Source: Paroedura picta (Eukaryota; Chordata; Lepidosauria; Squamata; Gekkonidae). From it: a stretch of 64,000 nt of DNA. Shown here piece by piece: positions 39,260 through 50,326 of the stretch. The DNA lies in NCBI RefSeq assembly GCF_049243985.1, contig NC_135386.1, positions 19,064,202 through 19,128,201 of the forward strand. Reading direction: 5' to 3'. Position numbers and translations under genes: made by a program. Position 1 is the stretch's first letter; each line of letters begins with the position of its first letter. Below the pieces are notes generated by a model. That model was given only the letters and a program-made list of their open reading frames with translations. It was not told where the DNA came from and made no database searches.

Positions 39260-42200
39260 ATGAAGATCGGCGCAGAAGAAAGCAGCGAGTCAGAGAACGA
39301 AACGGATGAGGATGAAGACGACGAGGAAGAAGAAGAAGAGGAAGGGGAGGGGGGCCTCTCGGATGAGTCTCCCGAGGAGTGCCTGAACAGGCCGGAGGAG
39401 GACCAAGCTCTGCCCAGCAAGCCCCTAGTCCCCTGCCCGCGCCCCAAAAGCAAGGCAGGCGGGAAGAGTGACCAGCCCGGGGCCTCTGTGATAGACCCAG
39501 AGGATGAGGCTCCCGAAGAGTGGGATGCGGAACAGGTCAGGAGGAGGAAAAAGAAGAAATACAGGCGAGTCCTCTCTCCCTCCAGCCTGGGATTCCCACA
39601 CAGGCACCCCGACTTCCACGCTGCCCCGACTTCCCTTCTCTTCCTGTTTGCAGGAGGCCGGGCATTGCACCCCTCCCTCTTGTGCCTTGGTGGTGAGGGG
39701 TAGCCACTGAACCCTGATTTTTTGATTCCAGGATGCCGTCCATCAATCTGCTCAGCTGCAAGTATGAAAGTGGTAAGTGAGAGCTGCAGCTGGGCACTTC
39801 CCTCTCCCAACAGACCAGTATGAGGCATGGGATTCCTGCCCTGGAGAAGGAATTGCTAGGGCTCTGCCAGGGACACTTCCTGCCACCCGGTTGCATTGGC
39901 TCCATTCCTGTGGCACAGGCGGCTGCACCCCCCCTCCTCCCGTGGCAATCCTTCCATGGGCCTTCCTCTCCTGCTCTTGCTGCAGTGCGGCGTGCTGCTC
40001 GGCGCTGTGGCCTCAAAGAAGTGGGCGAAGACGAGGAATGGACGGTTTACTGGACTGACTGCTCTGTCTCCTTGGAGCGCGTCATGGAGATGAAAAGATT
40101 CCAGGTACCTGCTGTGGAGCCTCAGAAGGAGCAGGCAGGCTGCCTTTAGCTTCTGAGCACCTCCCTTAGGCTGCAAGTCTGGAAATGCCAGGACCCCTCT
40201 GTTCCTTTGGCAGCTGGAGTGACAAACACATGTCCTTCCTGCTCTTAGATAGAAATCCCTGATGCTGATCAGCACACTTATCAGAGGACACACACAGACC
40301 CTGCTTGGGCTGTCTGCTCTGCTACTCTTGCCAGAAGTCTTTGCCTATGGGCTGCCTGAAGGGATGCCACCTTTGGGTGTTCTAAACAAAAAAGTACTGT
40401 GGCATTCTACAGTCTTATGGATTCACAGGGACGCACAGCAGGTGACGCACACTGGGGGGGGGGAGGGTGCTCAATAAACAATGGATTGGGATTTTAGATG
40501 CCTGGAGCCAGAGCTACTTGGAGTTAGCTAAACACAAGAATATAAACCACAGTCCCTAATTGTTTATCCAAGTAAGTCTGAGAGCCATTTAGTACAGAGT
40601 AATCCCGTTCCTTCTGCAGAAAAGGGCTCTTGAATCATTCTCCTATTCCTGGTTTGCAGAAATCCAAGCAAGCATCCATTAGATCCATGGGATGGGTGCT
40701 CTTTGGGCAGGGGCATACACAAGGTTATATGGGGGGGGGGGGGAGATGTAAGGCACAAAATTGAAATGCAAAATGCACAAGACCTGTGGTGCAAAATGTA
40801 CAGACTACTGTGATTATTAACAGATGGAGGCTTGCAAAGCTAATTTAACATTTAACTCTTATCTGGAAATTAAATTTGCTCATAAATTCTGATTCAGCAA
40901 TTTCTTGACAAAGTCTCCTTTTTTTAGTTAGCAAAACCTGCATTACTGAAGGGCGGGTAACGCATCCTTTTTGTTAGCGGCACGGGTGTTCCCACTCTAT
41001 TTGGCAGCTTTCCTGCCCTTGCTCTGTTTCAGAAGATCAACCATTTCCCAGGCATGGCTGAGATCTGCCGCAAGGACCTCCTGGCCCGCAACCTCAACCG
41101 CATGCTCAAGCTTTTCCCCAAGGAGTACTGCATCTTCCCCCGCACCTGGTGCTTGCCAGCTGAGTGAGTGGCTGACCAGCAGCCTCCCCACCCCCATCCA
41201 GGGGATCGTGCCTAAAAGGGGAGGGGGGACTTGGGCAACAGCAAAGATGCCCACGCGGATCTCTCATGGTGCCAGTGGTTGCATTGTGTTGTCACCATGC
41301 AGCTATGGGGACTTCCAAACCTATGGGAGAATGAGGAAGAACAGGACATACATCTGCAAACCAGACAGTGGCTGCCAGGGGCGGGGCATCTTCATTACAC
41401 GCAACCCAAAGGAGATCAAGCATGGCGAGCACATGATCTGCCAGCAGTACATCACCAAGGTGGGCTGCTGAGTGCCCCCCTTCCTGGCTTTGCTTGCTGC
41501 CTGCAGCATCAGCCTCACCCATAGCCCCTCCTCACCTTGTATCCTCACAGCCCTTCCTCATTGATGGCTTCAAGTTTGACATGCGGATCTATGTTCTGGT
41601 CACTTCCTGTGACCCACTGAAAATCTTTGTCTATGAGGAGGGGCTGGCCCGTTTTGCCACCATGAGGTACATCGAGCCCAGCAGCAGCAACCTGGTAAAG
41701 AAAGGGCGTCTCCCAGGAGCAGCATCGGTTTGGTATCACGGTGACCACTCAGTACAGGAAGAGGGGTGGCCAGGAACCTCACAGGCCGTGGATGGAGTGG
41801 GGGAAATGGGCAGCATGGAGCTCCGTAGCCAAATGGGTCCACAAAACTGCTACTGCGTCCAGCAGCTGCATCCCCTGGGTTAGAATGTGCCAGGGTGAGG
41901 CAGGTGGGAAGCCTGGCACAGGGCAAGGGGGGCCACGGGTTGCTGCTCTGGGAGGAGAGGGACGAAGCCTTCCCCTCCCGCTGTTTGTTTCTCAGGAAGA
42001 CATCTGCATGCACCTTACCAACTACGCCATCAACAAGCACAACGAGAATTTTGTGCGGGATGAGAACACGGGCAGTAAGAGGTACCCCCCCCCTGCGCGG
42101 TCCAGGCCTCTGCCCAGGAGAATGGGGGTGGGGGAGGCATGAGCGAGGGAACAGCACTCGGCTGCAGTGCCCACCTTTGGGGAGGAGATTACATGATAAG

Positions 42201-45200
42201 TGGGAAAGGAGATGGAGCCCAGAAACGTCAGCTGCAGGTTCTAATCCCTGCTTAGCCAGCGACTGGCTTGGCTCGTAGTTCTGTGGGCACTGGCCTTTCT
42301 TTCCTCAGCAGAGGCTCCCTCTCCATCTGCCCTGCCATGTGCCCCGTACTCTGTGTCACATGGCCCTCTTGGGTGAGCACTGAGAATAGCCAAGGATCGA
42401 GGCTGCACTCCTAGTAAGTCCTACGGAGAGAGACTTGGGATAGGACAACGTACGTCTCAACTGGGGATGCCCCATTAGCAGGAGCCTTTGATGCCCCCCC
42501 ATTTGCCCCCCCCCAGGAAGCTGTCCACCCTGAACATCTGGATGCGGGAACACAACTACGACACGGCCGAGCTGTGGCGCGACATCGAGGACATAATCGT
42601 CAAGACCCTGATAGCTGCCCACCCGGTGCTGAAGCACAACTACCGCACCTGCTTCCCCAACCACATCTCGGGCTGCGCCTGCTTCGAGATCCTCGGCTTC
42701 GACATCCTCCTGGACAGGAAGCTCAAGCCCTGGCTTCTGGAGGTGAACGGGCCCCTCCTGTCCTCTTGCTCCACCCACGGCCGGCCCAGAGGCAAGCAGG
42801 AGTCCCACCGGGCCTCCCCCTTGTATGGAGCCCTCCCCTGACCCAGACAGAAGCCAGGAACCTAAGAAGGCCAACACAAGGGAAATGAAATTAAGGCTAT
42901 TTTGGGATAGAACAGTTTTTAAAATATAGTAGCAGTATTTATTAATCAAGATAATACCCAAGGCTTTTTGTATAAGCTTTGGTTTTTTAACGTGTTAAAA
43001 TAAATACTGCATTTTAGTAAATGCTTGTATCTGTTTCAAAAATGTTCTTGTCTGCCCGTAGTGCTGTATCAAACTTACCTGCTACTATATTTTTTAAATT
43101 GTGTTCCCCCCTGTATAGGCTTATTTCCTTTGTTTTGACTTTTTAGGTTCTTGCTTGTCTTCAGGCCAACATGGATTAACTAATCAGCCACTTCATACAC
43201 ACTCAGGCCAACCTGGCAGGTTCCAAATTTTACAGCACCTCCCCCCCCCCCCCCATGGGAAGATGACAGAGCCTCCACCACCTTAGGCAGCACCCTGTGT
43301 GCTTCCTCAAGCCAGAGCCCACGTCCTACAGTCCCAGGAGAAAACCTCAGGCCAGGGCCGGGACTGGGATGGGGGTGAGTGGACCAGGGGCTGAGGCGCT
43401 CTTCCCTTCCAGGTCAACCACTCTCCCAGCTTCACCACTGACTCTCGGCTGGACCGAGAAGTAAAAGACGCCCTGCTCTGCGATGCCATCAATCTGATCA
43501 ACTTGCGGGCCTGCGACAAGAAGAAGGTCCTGGAGGAGGACAAGAGGCGGGTCAAGGAGCGCCTGCTGCAAGCCCACCAGCCTCCGCGGGAAGCCAGGTA
43601 CCCCAGGGGAGGGGGAGGTCCTGCCTGGCCTTTGTCCACCTGTCTGCATGGGGCTCTGCTGCTAAGCCAGAAAGCAGGGCTCTGGCTCACCCTTCATACA
43701 GTCCACTGGAGAGAGGCAGGTAGCCAAGAGCAGCACACGAAAGAGCTGGGGTGGGAGCCTCTACTTTGCTAGGGCTGCAGCCTGAGCTTGTGCTCCGCTC
43801 CCTGGCAGACGTGAGCAGTTGGAAAGCAGCCAGGCTGCCTGGCTGGCCCAGGCAGAGAAGTACGAGAACAGCCACCTAGGGGGCTACCGGCGCATCTTCC
43901 CAGCACGTGGCACGGAAAAATACACGCCTTTCTTCAAGCACAGTGGGTCCCTCTTCCAGGAAACGGTGGCCTCCAAGGCCAGAGAAGAATGTGCCAGGTA
44001 TCTGGGCAGTGTGAGGGCAAACGGAGCTGACACCCCCCGTGCCCCTGTTCACCACGCACATCCACCCCCGTGTCACTGTGTTCCTTGGCAGGCAGCAGCT
44101 GGAGGAGATCCGCCAGAAGCAGGAGCAAAGAGACAGCACAGCTGGGAAGAAGAGAAGGGATGCGAAGGAGAGCCTGCAAGGAGAGTCCGCAGGGGAGAAG
44201 TCCCACGAGAAGGGCAGGGCAAAGCCAGCCGCCACCCGGGTCGTGGGCAGCCATAGCAAGACCTGGAACCCAAAGGTCAGCCATAGGGGAGGGGTGCCCA
44301 ACCCCTGCTCATGTCCGTGCCACACACATGACACATGTCCAACGTCATGAGGAAAGTGTGTGGAATCCGAGCCTCACAGAAGCAGGCTTCTGCTTTTAAG
44401 GGGATGGGAGAGAAGCACAGCATGGTGGAAGCGTTACTTTACCCTGCAGGCATACATTAGGGTGAACGAATGAGTTTTTAACCCCAGGTTGTTCTGCCCC
44501 CAGATGTCATCCGTGCCCTATGACAGCATGACTCCCCAGGCGATAGTGGAGGAGGAGGAGGTGGAGAGGGTGAAAGCACTTTTGCGGCGTGAGAACCTGA
44601 TCCGGGGGCTGGGCATTGTCGACCAGCTGAACCGCCTGCTGCGCAACACAGAGGCCCAGTCTGTGGAGATACAAAAGCCCCAGATCAACATCTCGGACAT
44701 CCAGGTGGGAAGAGAGAGTTTCAGACTCACGCCCAGCTGCAGCTCTGGGCATGAGCCTCCTCCCACCACTGAGGCACTGGCATTCAGAGGTCAACTGCCT
44801 CTGGTTAAGGAGGGTCTCCTAACTCACCAAGGGCAGAAGCCACTGACGGACTCTGGAAAGAGCATAGCCAGTGTCGTGTCGGCACCCCTGGCCTTGGGGG
44901 AGAGTGTGCTCCTCCTGTTCCAGAGAGCTCTGTTAGCCCTGAAGCATTCCTCAACAGCGACACATGGCTTATGAGGAAGGTGAGCAGAGCCAGCAGCAGA
45001 TGGATCCCCTAACCCCACGGCCTTCTTTTCCAGCCTCACTTTCTCCAGGACATGTTCAGTAGCCGGGAGCCCCAGCACCTGATGACCCTCGTGCCGCTCT
45101 CCCTCCAGGAGCTTGGCCAACACATCATGCAGCAGCAGCCCCCCCCAGAGCGGGTCCAGCTCCTGGGCAACCAAGGCTTCATCCCCACCCTCCTGGACGC

Positions 45201-46036
45201 CCTGTCCGGCCTGGGCCCAGAGGCTTCCGCCTCCTACTCCTCGCATTTCAAGCCGCAGCTCCGCATACAGCCTCCAAAGAATATGAGCTGGCTGGGTGCA
45301 GCCATGGGGGGCGAGCCCTACACGCTGGCCCGGATGCTCAAGGTGGGAGGGCGGCGATTTGCTAGTGCCAAGACCAAGCTGGAAGGCAGTGAGTATCAGA
45401 GGCCTGCCCATCCCGCCCTGCTGCCCTGCCCTGGCGAAGAGCCCTGTGTGTGTGTGTGTGTGTGGGGGGGGCAAGCAAGGATCTGACCAGAGGTGGAGAA
45501 AACAGGCCGCCTCCCCGAGGGCTGGTGCCAGGAGGAGGCCATAAAGCTGGCACAGAGGGAGGGAGAATCAGCGGTCTGGATCAGACAGGGGTCTCTCGCC
45601 CTCCTCCTTGCTGCCCCCCAGTGCCCAGGACAGGCAGAGGCCACTGGGGTCCTGCTCAGACAGCCGGCTTCTCTCTTCCAGGCAGCCCCGTCAGCAGGAG
45701 GCCGCTGTACCTGAGCACCGGCTCCCTGAACTGCCTGTCCCAGGCAGGCAAGGTTCCCGGCCACCTGTACAGCAGCTTCCCCTTCCCGTCAAGCTCCGCT
45801 CCCTTCAATCGCACCGATGTGCACGGCCTGGCCATCAACTCCGCCTCGGCGCCGCTGCTCCGGCGCGCCAGCCCGCATCGCTCGCATGTGGCCACGCTGC
45901 CCCTCAGCCAGCCCAGGTAATCCCAGCTCCCGCCCGTCCGTCCGTCCGTCCGTCCCTCCGCCCGGGAGCCGGGCTCCAGCCGCCGCCGCTTTCTCCTCCT
46001 CCTCCTTCTTTTTCCCCCCGCAGGAAGGGCACCTGA
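39260..46036 (+). CDS. TTLL13: TTLL13, tubulin polyglutamylase of the TTL-like family, 15 coding exons, about 856 aa
   Basis: Exons: 39260-39564, 39732-39772, 39986-40104, 41033-41163, 41303-41459, 41551-41694, 41996-42081, 42517-42742, 43413-43597, 43809-43997, 44092-44275, 44504-44704, 45034-45388, 45682-45916, 46024-46036; total 2571 nt, phases consistent. Intron 1 uses a GC donor (CAG|GCGAGT). The N-terminus has a Glu/Asp tract (about residues 16-34). The TTL domain follows: [26 protein letters not shown] (ATP binding), [24 protein letters not shown] and LLEVNHSPSF (Glu and Asn expected to bind metal). A basic, coiled C-terminal extension follows. The family adds glutamate chains to tubulin tails in cilia and axonemes; TTLL13 belongs to the TTLL6/TTLL13 elongating group. 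Human TTLL13 has about 815 residues and has at times been listed as a pseudogene; this copy shows no break. Confidence 0.94.
40731..40743 (+). repeat. G13 run in TTLL13 intron 3
   Basis: Thirteen guanines in an otherwise AT-rich intron (40105-41032), following TTATAT. Confidence 0.85.
42999..43004 (+). terminator. Possible intronic poly(A) signal in TTLL13 intron 8
   Basis: AATAAA lies 257 bp inside intron 8. If the weak donor GAG|GTGAAC at 42742 is not used, the frame runs 33 more codons ([10 protein letters not shown]...) to a stop at 42839-42841, upstream of this hexamer. The product would lose exons 9-15, including the true EVNHSPSF metal-binding loop. Confidence 0.3.
43241..43254 (+). 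repeat. C14 run in TTLL13 intron 8
   Basis: Fourteen cytosines, about 160 bp before exon 9. Confidence 0.85.
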
Positions 46037-46257
46037 GCGACCTCTCCGCGGAGCGGCTGGGCCAGGCGCAAGAAGAGCGGGAGGGGCCGGCGAGGCGGAC
46101 CCAGCGCTGACTCCACCATGCCGGCGCGGCGGCGGCGGTCCGACTCGGAGGCGGCTCGGGAAGAGGAGAGGACGGGCGGGCTGGCTGGCGCTCGGCCGGG
46201 CGCGCTCAGCGGGAACGCACCGGCCGGGCGCTCGGGTACTTTTGTAACCGACTTTGT

Positions 46258-46263
46258 ATTAAA
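46258..46263 (+). terminator. TTLL13 poly(A) signal ATTAAA
   Basis: ATTAAA lies 221 bp after the TTLL13 stop and only 138 bp before the NGRN start codon. TTLL13 cleavage therefore falls within the NGRN promoter. Confidence 0.6.
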
Positions 46264-46395
46264 GCATTATACGGTTCTACCCGCCGGGCTCGCCTGCTTT
46301 TTTCTCCGGGGCTTCTTCCGGGCGAGCGGGGCGGGGTGGCTCCGCCTCGCCTGCCCCACGTGCGCGCGGCGCTCTTCCGTCCTGCGCCCGGAGAA

Positions 46396-47176
46396 ATGGC
46401 GGCGCGCTGGGGGCGGCTGCGGGGCGCGATCGTGCGGCCCTTGGCCAAGGAGCTCGAGTCGGAGGAGGAGGCGGCGGCCAGGTAAGTAAGGCTGGGCTGG
46501 GCTGGGCTGGGTCTAGGCCGGCTCGGTTCTGTCCGCTCACTCGATATCCACTCCTTAGGTTAGAGCAGGAGCGCCGGGCGAAAGCGATCCGCCTGCGCCG
46601 AATCCAGCGGATTATGGAGCCGCCGGGGCCCCCGGAGCGCCAGCTGACCCGCTCGGCCATGGATCAGATGCGGTGAGTGGCGCGGCGGCGGCGGCTGCGG
46701 GGCGGGCGCGGGATCCGAGGGCGGCGGGGCAACCGACGGGCCTCTCTCTCTGCCTTGCCAGGTACCTCCGCCAGAACTCGCCGGAGGAATGGTCCATCTG
46801 CCGCCTGGCCCGCAGTTTTGACGTGAGCCCGGACGTTGTTGCCAGGGTGCTGCGGAGCCGGTTCTCGCCTCCCTTGGAGCGGGCGCTGAAACAAGATAGC
46901 CGGCTGCAGCCTCAGCGGAGCGGTGGTGTCTCGGCCCCAGGGCCTCCTGGCCAGTTGCTGCTGCTGCCCACCCACGCGGGGAACGGAGCGCTTGTTCCAG
47001 ACGTGAAGGCCAGAAAGAGAGCCGGCCGTGGGGCTCCTCCACCCGCTGACAGGAGCCCGCAGGGACATGGTGCAGAGCCCACCAATCCCAATCAGGAGCC
47101 CTGTCTGCAAGTCTTGCAGCAGGGCCAGACGTTCCTGGATGCGGATGGGAACTTCCTGTACAGAATCCCAGCCTAA
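46396..47176 (+). CDS. NGRN: NGRN, neugrin, 3 exons, about 204 aa (short form)
   Basis: Exons: 46396-46481, 46559-46672, 46762-47176; junctions are GT-AG. The family core is clear: a basic helix (QERRAKAIRLRRIQRIMEPP), then the helix-turn-helix-like YLRQNSPEEWSICRLARSFD, VSPDVVARVLRSRF and LKQDSRL, and the C-terminal box FLDADGNFLYRI, equivalent to FFDSNGNFLYRI in human. Human neugrin has 291 residues; here the linker between core and C-terminal box is about 80 residues shorter, and the N-terminus is unrelated and shorter. In mammals NGRN is mitochondrial and supports 16S rRNA folding and modification with RPUSD4 and partners. The N-terminal MAARWGRLRGAIVRPLAKE is basic enough for a targeting sequence. 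The gene starts 360 bp after the TTLL13 stop. Confidence 0.9.
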
Positions 47177-47433
47177 AGGCAAAACCCCCCCATCCCTGAC
47201 CATGGGTCCTGGTGGGAGATCTGTGGTCTCAGCACATCCCTTGGGTGGCTTTGGACTTCTCAGCCCCCTCTCTCCTCTCAGGGTGGGGGGAAAATCCACA
47301 CTTGCTCTAATTTGTGCCTCAGTTCCTCTGCCAGAAGGCCCCGTGCTAGACCCACTCTGGTGAGGAATTGACAAGCATTTGTATGGGGGGGGGGAGTGTG
47401 TGAAAAGAAAGCAAAACAATTTTGTAGAAGTAA

Positions 47434-47439
47434 AATAAA
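47434..47439 (+). terminator. NGRN poly(A) signal AATAAA
   Basis: A canonical hexamer 257 bp beyond the NGRN stop, in GTAGAAGTAAAATAAAACT. Confidence 0.75.
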
Positions 47440-48381
47440 ACTATTTGAGAGCTTCCTATCCAAAGGGAATGTCCACCACTGCTGTTTAACAGGTTTGGGG
47501 GCAGGCATCAGCCATTCTTTGCCGAGGAGGGAGAAAGGAGGGCTTTGGACTTAGGACCTGAAATGCAGGAGCCCAAAGTAAAACTGTTCTTCCTCACCCT
47601 CTACATTCCAGGGGCCTTCTTTGACTAAGTCTCAGTTCATTCTTACAACGCAGGTTAAGATGCTAAATTATGCATTAGCTATTTTTTTTAAAGGTCACGA
47701 ACTTATACCCTTGCAAGCACCAAATGCCTTGGGCAGGGTGGACTTTCACAACAACACAGGATCCTTGGAAATCAGCTGGCCCTCACCCAGGTGTCTGACT
47801 CCTCCGATAAGGCCCCAAACCTCTCGGGACAGCGCCTCTGAAGCTCTGGCTGGGCCATCTCCCACTTGCTGGGGCTTTCTTGCCTATCCCCCAGCAACTT
47901 AGATTCAGAGATTATTACAAAAACTGGAGGTTTGAAGGACTCTTCTGCATGTATTTTAACAATAATTCATTAGAACTACTGGGGAGAAAACTTTTGTGTT
48001 CATAGCTTACTAAAGTTTGGCCATAGAAATGAATTAAGACTTCCTATGATGATTCTCCCTGAGTGTAGTGTGAGAAAGGATTTTTGGTCTCTATAAAGGC
48101 CTGCCAGGTATTTCTAGGAAGCCCACACACAGGTGAGTGAGACTACAAGCTTCCCCTGCTGTTGCCTTTCACCAGCTGAGTCATACTGCCCCTGAGCATG
48201 GAGGTTCCATTTGTGTGTCAAGAGCTGTAAAAATGTAGTTATGAAACAGAGGAATCTAGGGAGTAAAAGATTTCCTCTTGGGGAACAGGAACAGCCACCT
48301 TCTCCATTTATGTGTGCAGCACTATTGTAAATGGTCCCTTAACATTGTTCACTATGCAAAATGAATTGTCCATTTGTGAAT
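47440..48381. other. Intergenic DNA between NGRN and the BovB insertion
   Basis: No exon or recognisable repeat was found in this moderately AT-rich stretch. It may contain the NGRN terminator region and old unnamed repeats. Confidence 0.5.
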
Positions 48382-48391
48382 ATCCGAATAT

Positions 48392-49796
48392 GTTGTTATG
48401 TGCGAAGTCGTGTCCGACCCATCGCGACCCCATGGACAATGATCCTCCAGGCCTTCCTGTCCTCTACCATTCCCCGGAGTCCATTTAAGTTTGCACCTAC
48501 TGCTTCAGTGACTCCATCCATCCACCTCATTCTCTGTCGTCCCCTTCTTCTTTTGCCCTCGATCGCTCCCAGCATTAGGCTCTTCTCCAGGGAGTCCTTC
48601 CTTCTCATGAGGTGGCCGAAATATTTGAGTTTCATCTTCAGGATCTGGCCTTCTAAAGAGCAGTCAGGGCTGATCTCCTCTAGGACTGACCGGTTTGTTC
48701 GCCTTGCAGTCCAAGGGACTCGCAAGAGTCTTCTCCAGCACCAGAGTTCAAAAGCCTCAATTCTTTGACGCTCGGCCTTCCTTATGGTCCAACTTTCGCA
48801 GCCATACATTGCAACTGGGAAGACCATAGCCTTGACTAAACGCACTTTTGTTGGCAGGGTGATGTCTCTGCTTTTTAGGATGCTGTCTAGATTTGCCATA
48901 GCTTTCCTCCCCAGGAGCAAGCGTCTTATAATTTCTTTGCTGCAGTCCCCATCTGCAGTGATCTTGGAGCCCAGGAAAATAAAATCTGTCACTATCTCCA
49001 TTTCTTCCCCTTCTATTTGCCAGGAATTGAGAGGGCCGGATGCCATGATCTTTGTTTTCTTGATGTTGAGTTTCAAGCCAACTTTTGCACTCTCCTCCTT
49101 CACCCGCATCAACAGGCTCTTTAGTTCCTCTTCACTTTCTGCCATTAGAGTGGTATCATCTGCATATCTGAGGTTGTTGATATTTCTCCCTGCAATCTTG
49201 ATCCCAATTTGTGACTCCTCTAATCCCGCATTTCTCATGATGTGCTCTGCATACAAGTTAAATAGGCAAGGCGACAGTATACAGCCTTGCCGAACTCCTT
49301 TCTCAATTTTGAACCAGTCAGTGATTCCATGTTCAGTTTTCACTGTTGCTTCTTGACCTGCATATAAATTTCTCAAGAGACAAATAAGATGCTCTGGTAT
49401 TCCCATCTCTTTAAGAACTTGCCACAATTTGTTGTGCTCCACACAATCAAAGGCTTTTGCATAGTCAATGAAGCAGAAGTAGACGTTCTTCTGGTACTCC
49501 CTAGCTTTCTCCATGATCCAGCGTATGTTGGCAATTTGATCTCTAGTTCCTCTGCCTCTTCGAAATCCTGCCTGTACTTCTGGAAGTTCTCGGTCCACAT
49601 ATTGCTGGAGCCTAGCTTGTAGGATTTTGAGCATAACTTTGCTAGCATGAGAAATTAGTGCAATGGTGCGGTAGTTTGAACATTCTTTGGCATTGCCCTT
49701 CTTTGGGATTGGAATGTAAACTGACCTTTTCCAATCCTGTGGCCATTGTTGAGTTTTCCAAATTTGCTGGCATATTGAGTGTAGCACTTTTACTGC
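48392..49796 (-). mobile_element. BovB (RTE) LINE, 5'-truncated 1.4-kb copy with long open frame
   Basis: The minus strand carries about 467 codons of uninterrupted BovB ORF2 ending just before the 3' terminus. Visible blocks are DAVKVLHSICQQIWKTQQWP, PIPKKGNAKECSNYRTIALI, FCFIDYAKAFDCVEHNKLW, GVRQGCILSPCLFNLYAE and the catalytic LRYADDTTLMAESEEEL, then the C-terminal PVAMYGCESWTIRKAERQR, ELWCWRRLLRVPWTARRTN and KYFGHLMRRKDSLEKSLMLG. The 3' end on the minus strand reads CGACTTCGCACATAACAACA. The insertion is flanked by an exact 10-bp duplication ATCCGAATAT (48382-48391 and 49797-49806). The 5' half of the full 3.2-kb element (endonuclease) is absent, as in usual target-primed truncation. The open frame and exact duplication suggest a recent insertion. 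BovB is abundant in squamates and known for horizontal transfer. Confidence 0.95.
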
Positions 49797-49859
49797 ATCC
49801 GAATATACATATCCTAAATAAATAGTTTTATTTGTATTACAATTTCTTTGGCTTAGATC

Positions 49860-50326
49860 CAAAAGGTGAGGGGGCGGTGGGAGCAGTGGCCAGCGGAGTG
49901 GAAGGACAGCAGGTGGGACCAGCGGTGTTCCTGGCAAAGACCATCACCCCAGCCTCAGGATTGTTGTCAGCAGAGCTCCCTCCCCTCCCCTCCCCTCCTC
50001 CCCTCCCCTCGGCTCTCCTGTCTGTTTAGGCCTCTGCTGCAGCAATGCCCATCAGCTGCCAGTTCGCCCCGCCCCACGCAGGGGGCTTTCCCTTCTGTCT
50101 CTTCACAGCCCCCGAGGGGGGGACGCGGGCTCTCAGGGCGCTGCCTTTCAGGCCGGGGGGGGGGGGAGCGGCCGCCGCGCAAAACCGGGGAGACGGCTGG
50201 ACCCACGGAGGCCCCGCCCCCCGGGCACGCTTGCTCCCGCCGGGCCGGAAAGGAAGGGGCGCAGCAGTGGCACGCCCCCTCCCGCAGGGACCCGGCCCGG
50301 AAGTCGGCCCTGCCAACGCCGCCGCC
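49860..50326 (+). promoter_or_regulatory. HDDC3 upstream region and CpG-rich promoter
   Basis: A CCTCCCCTCCC-type pyrimidine tract (about 49979-50010) precedes a CpG-rich block with several GGGGCGG/CCGCCCC-like sites from 50060 to the ATG. No TATA box is evident. Confidence 0.45.

Noticed and set aside
37288-39828. Open frame of 846 codons on the minus strand through GDPGP1 and the TTLL13 promoter
   Set aside because: It is the antisense shadow of a coding sequence with nearly all G/C third positions. Its translation is low-complexity and resembles no protein family.
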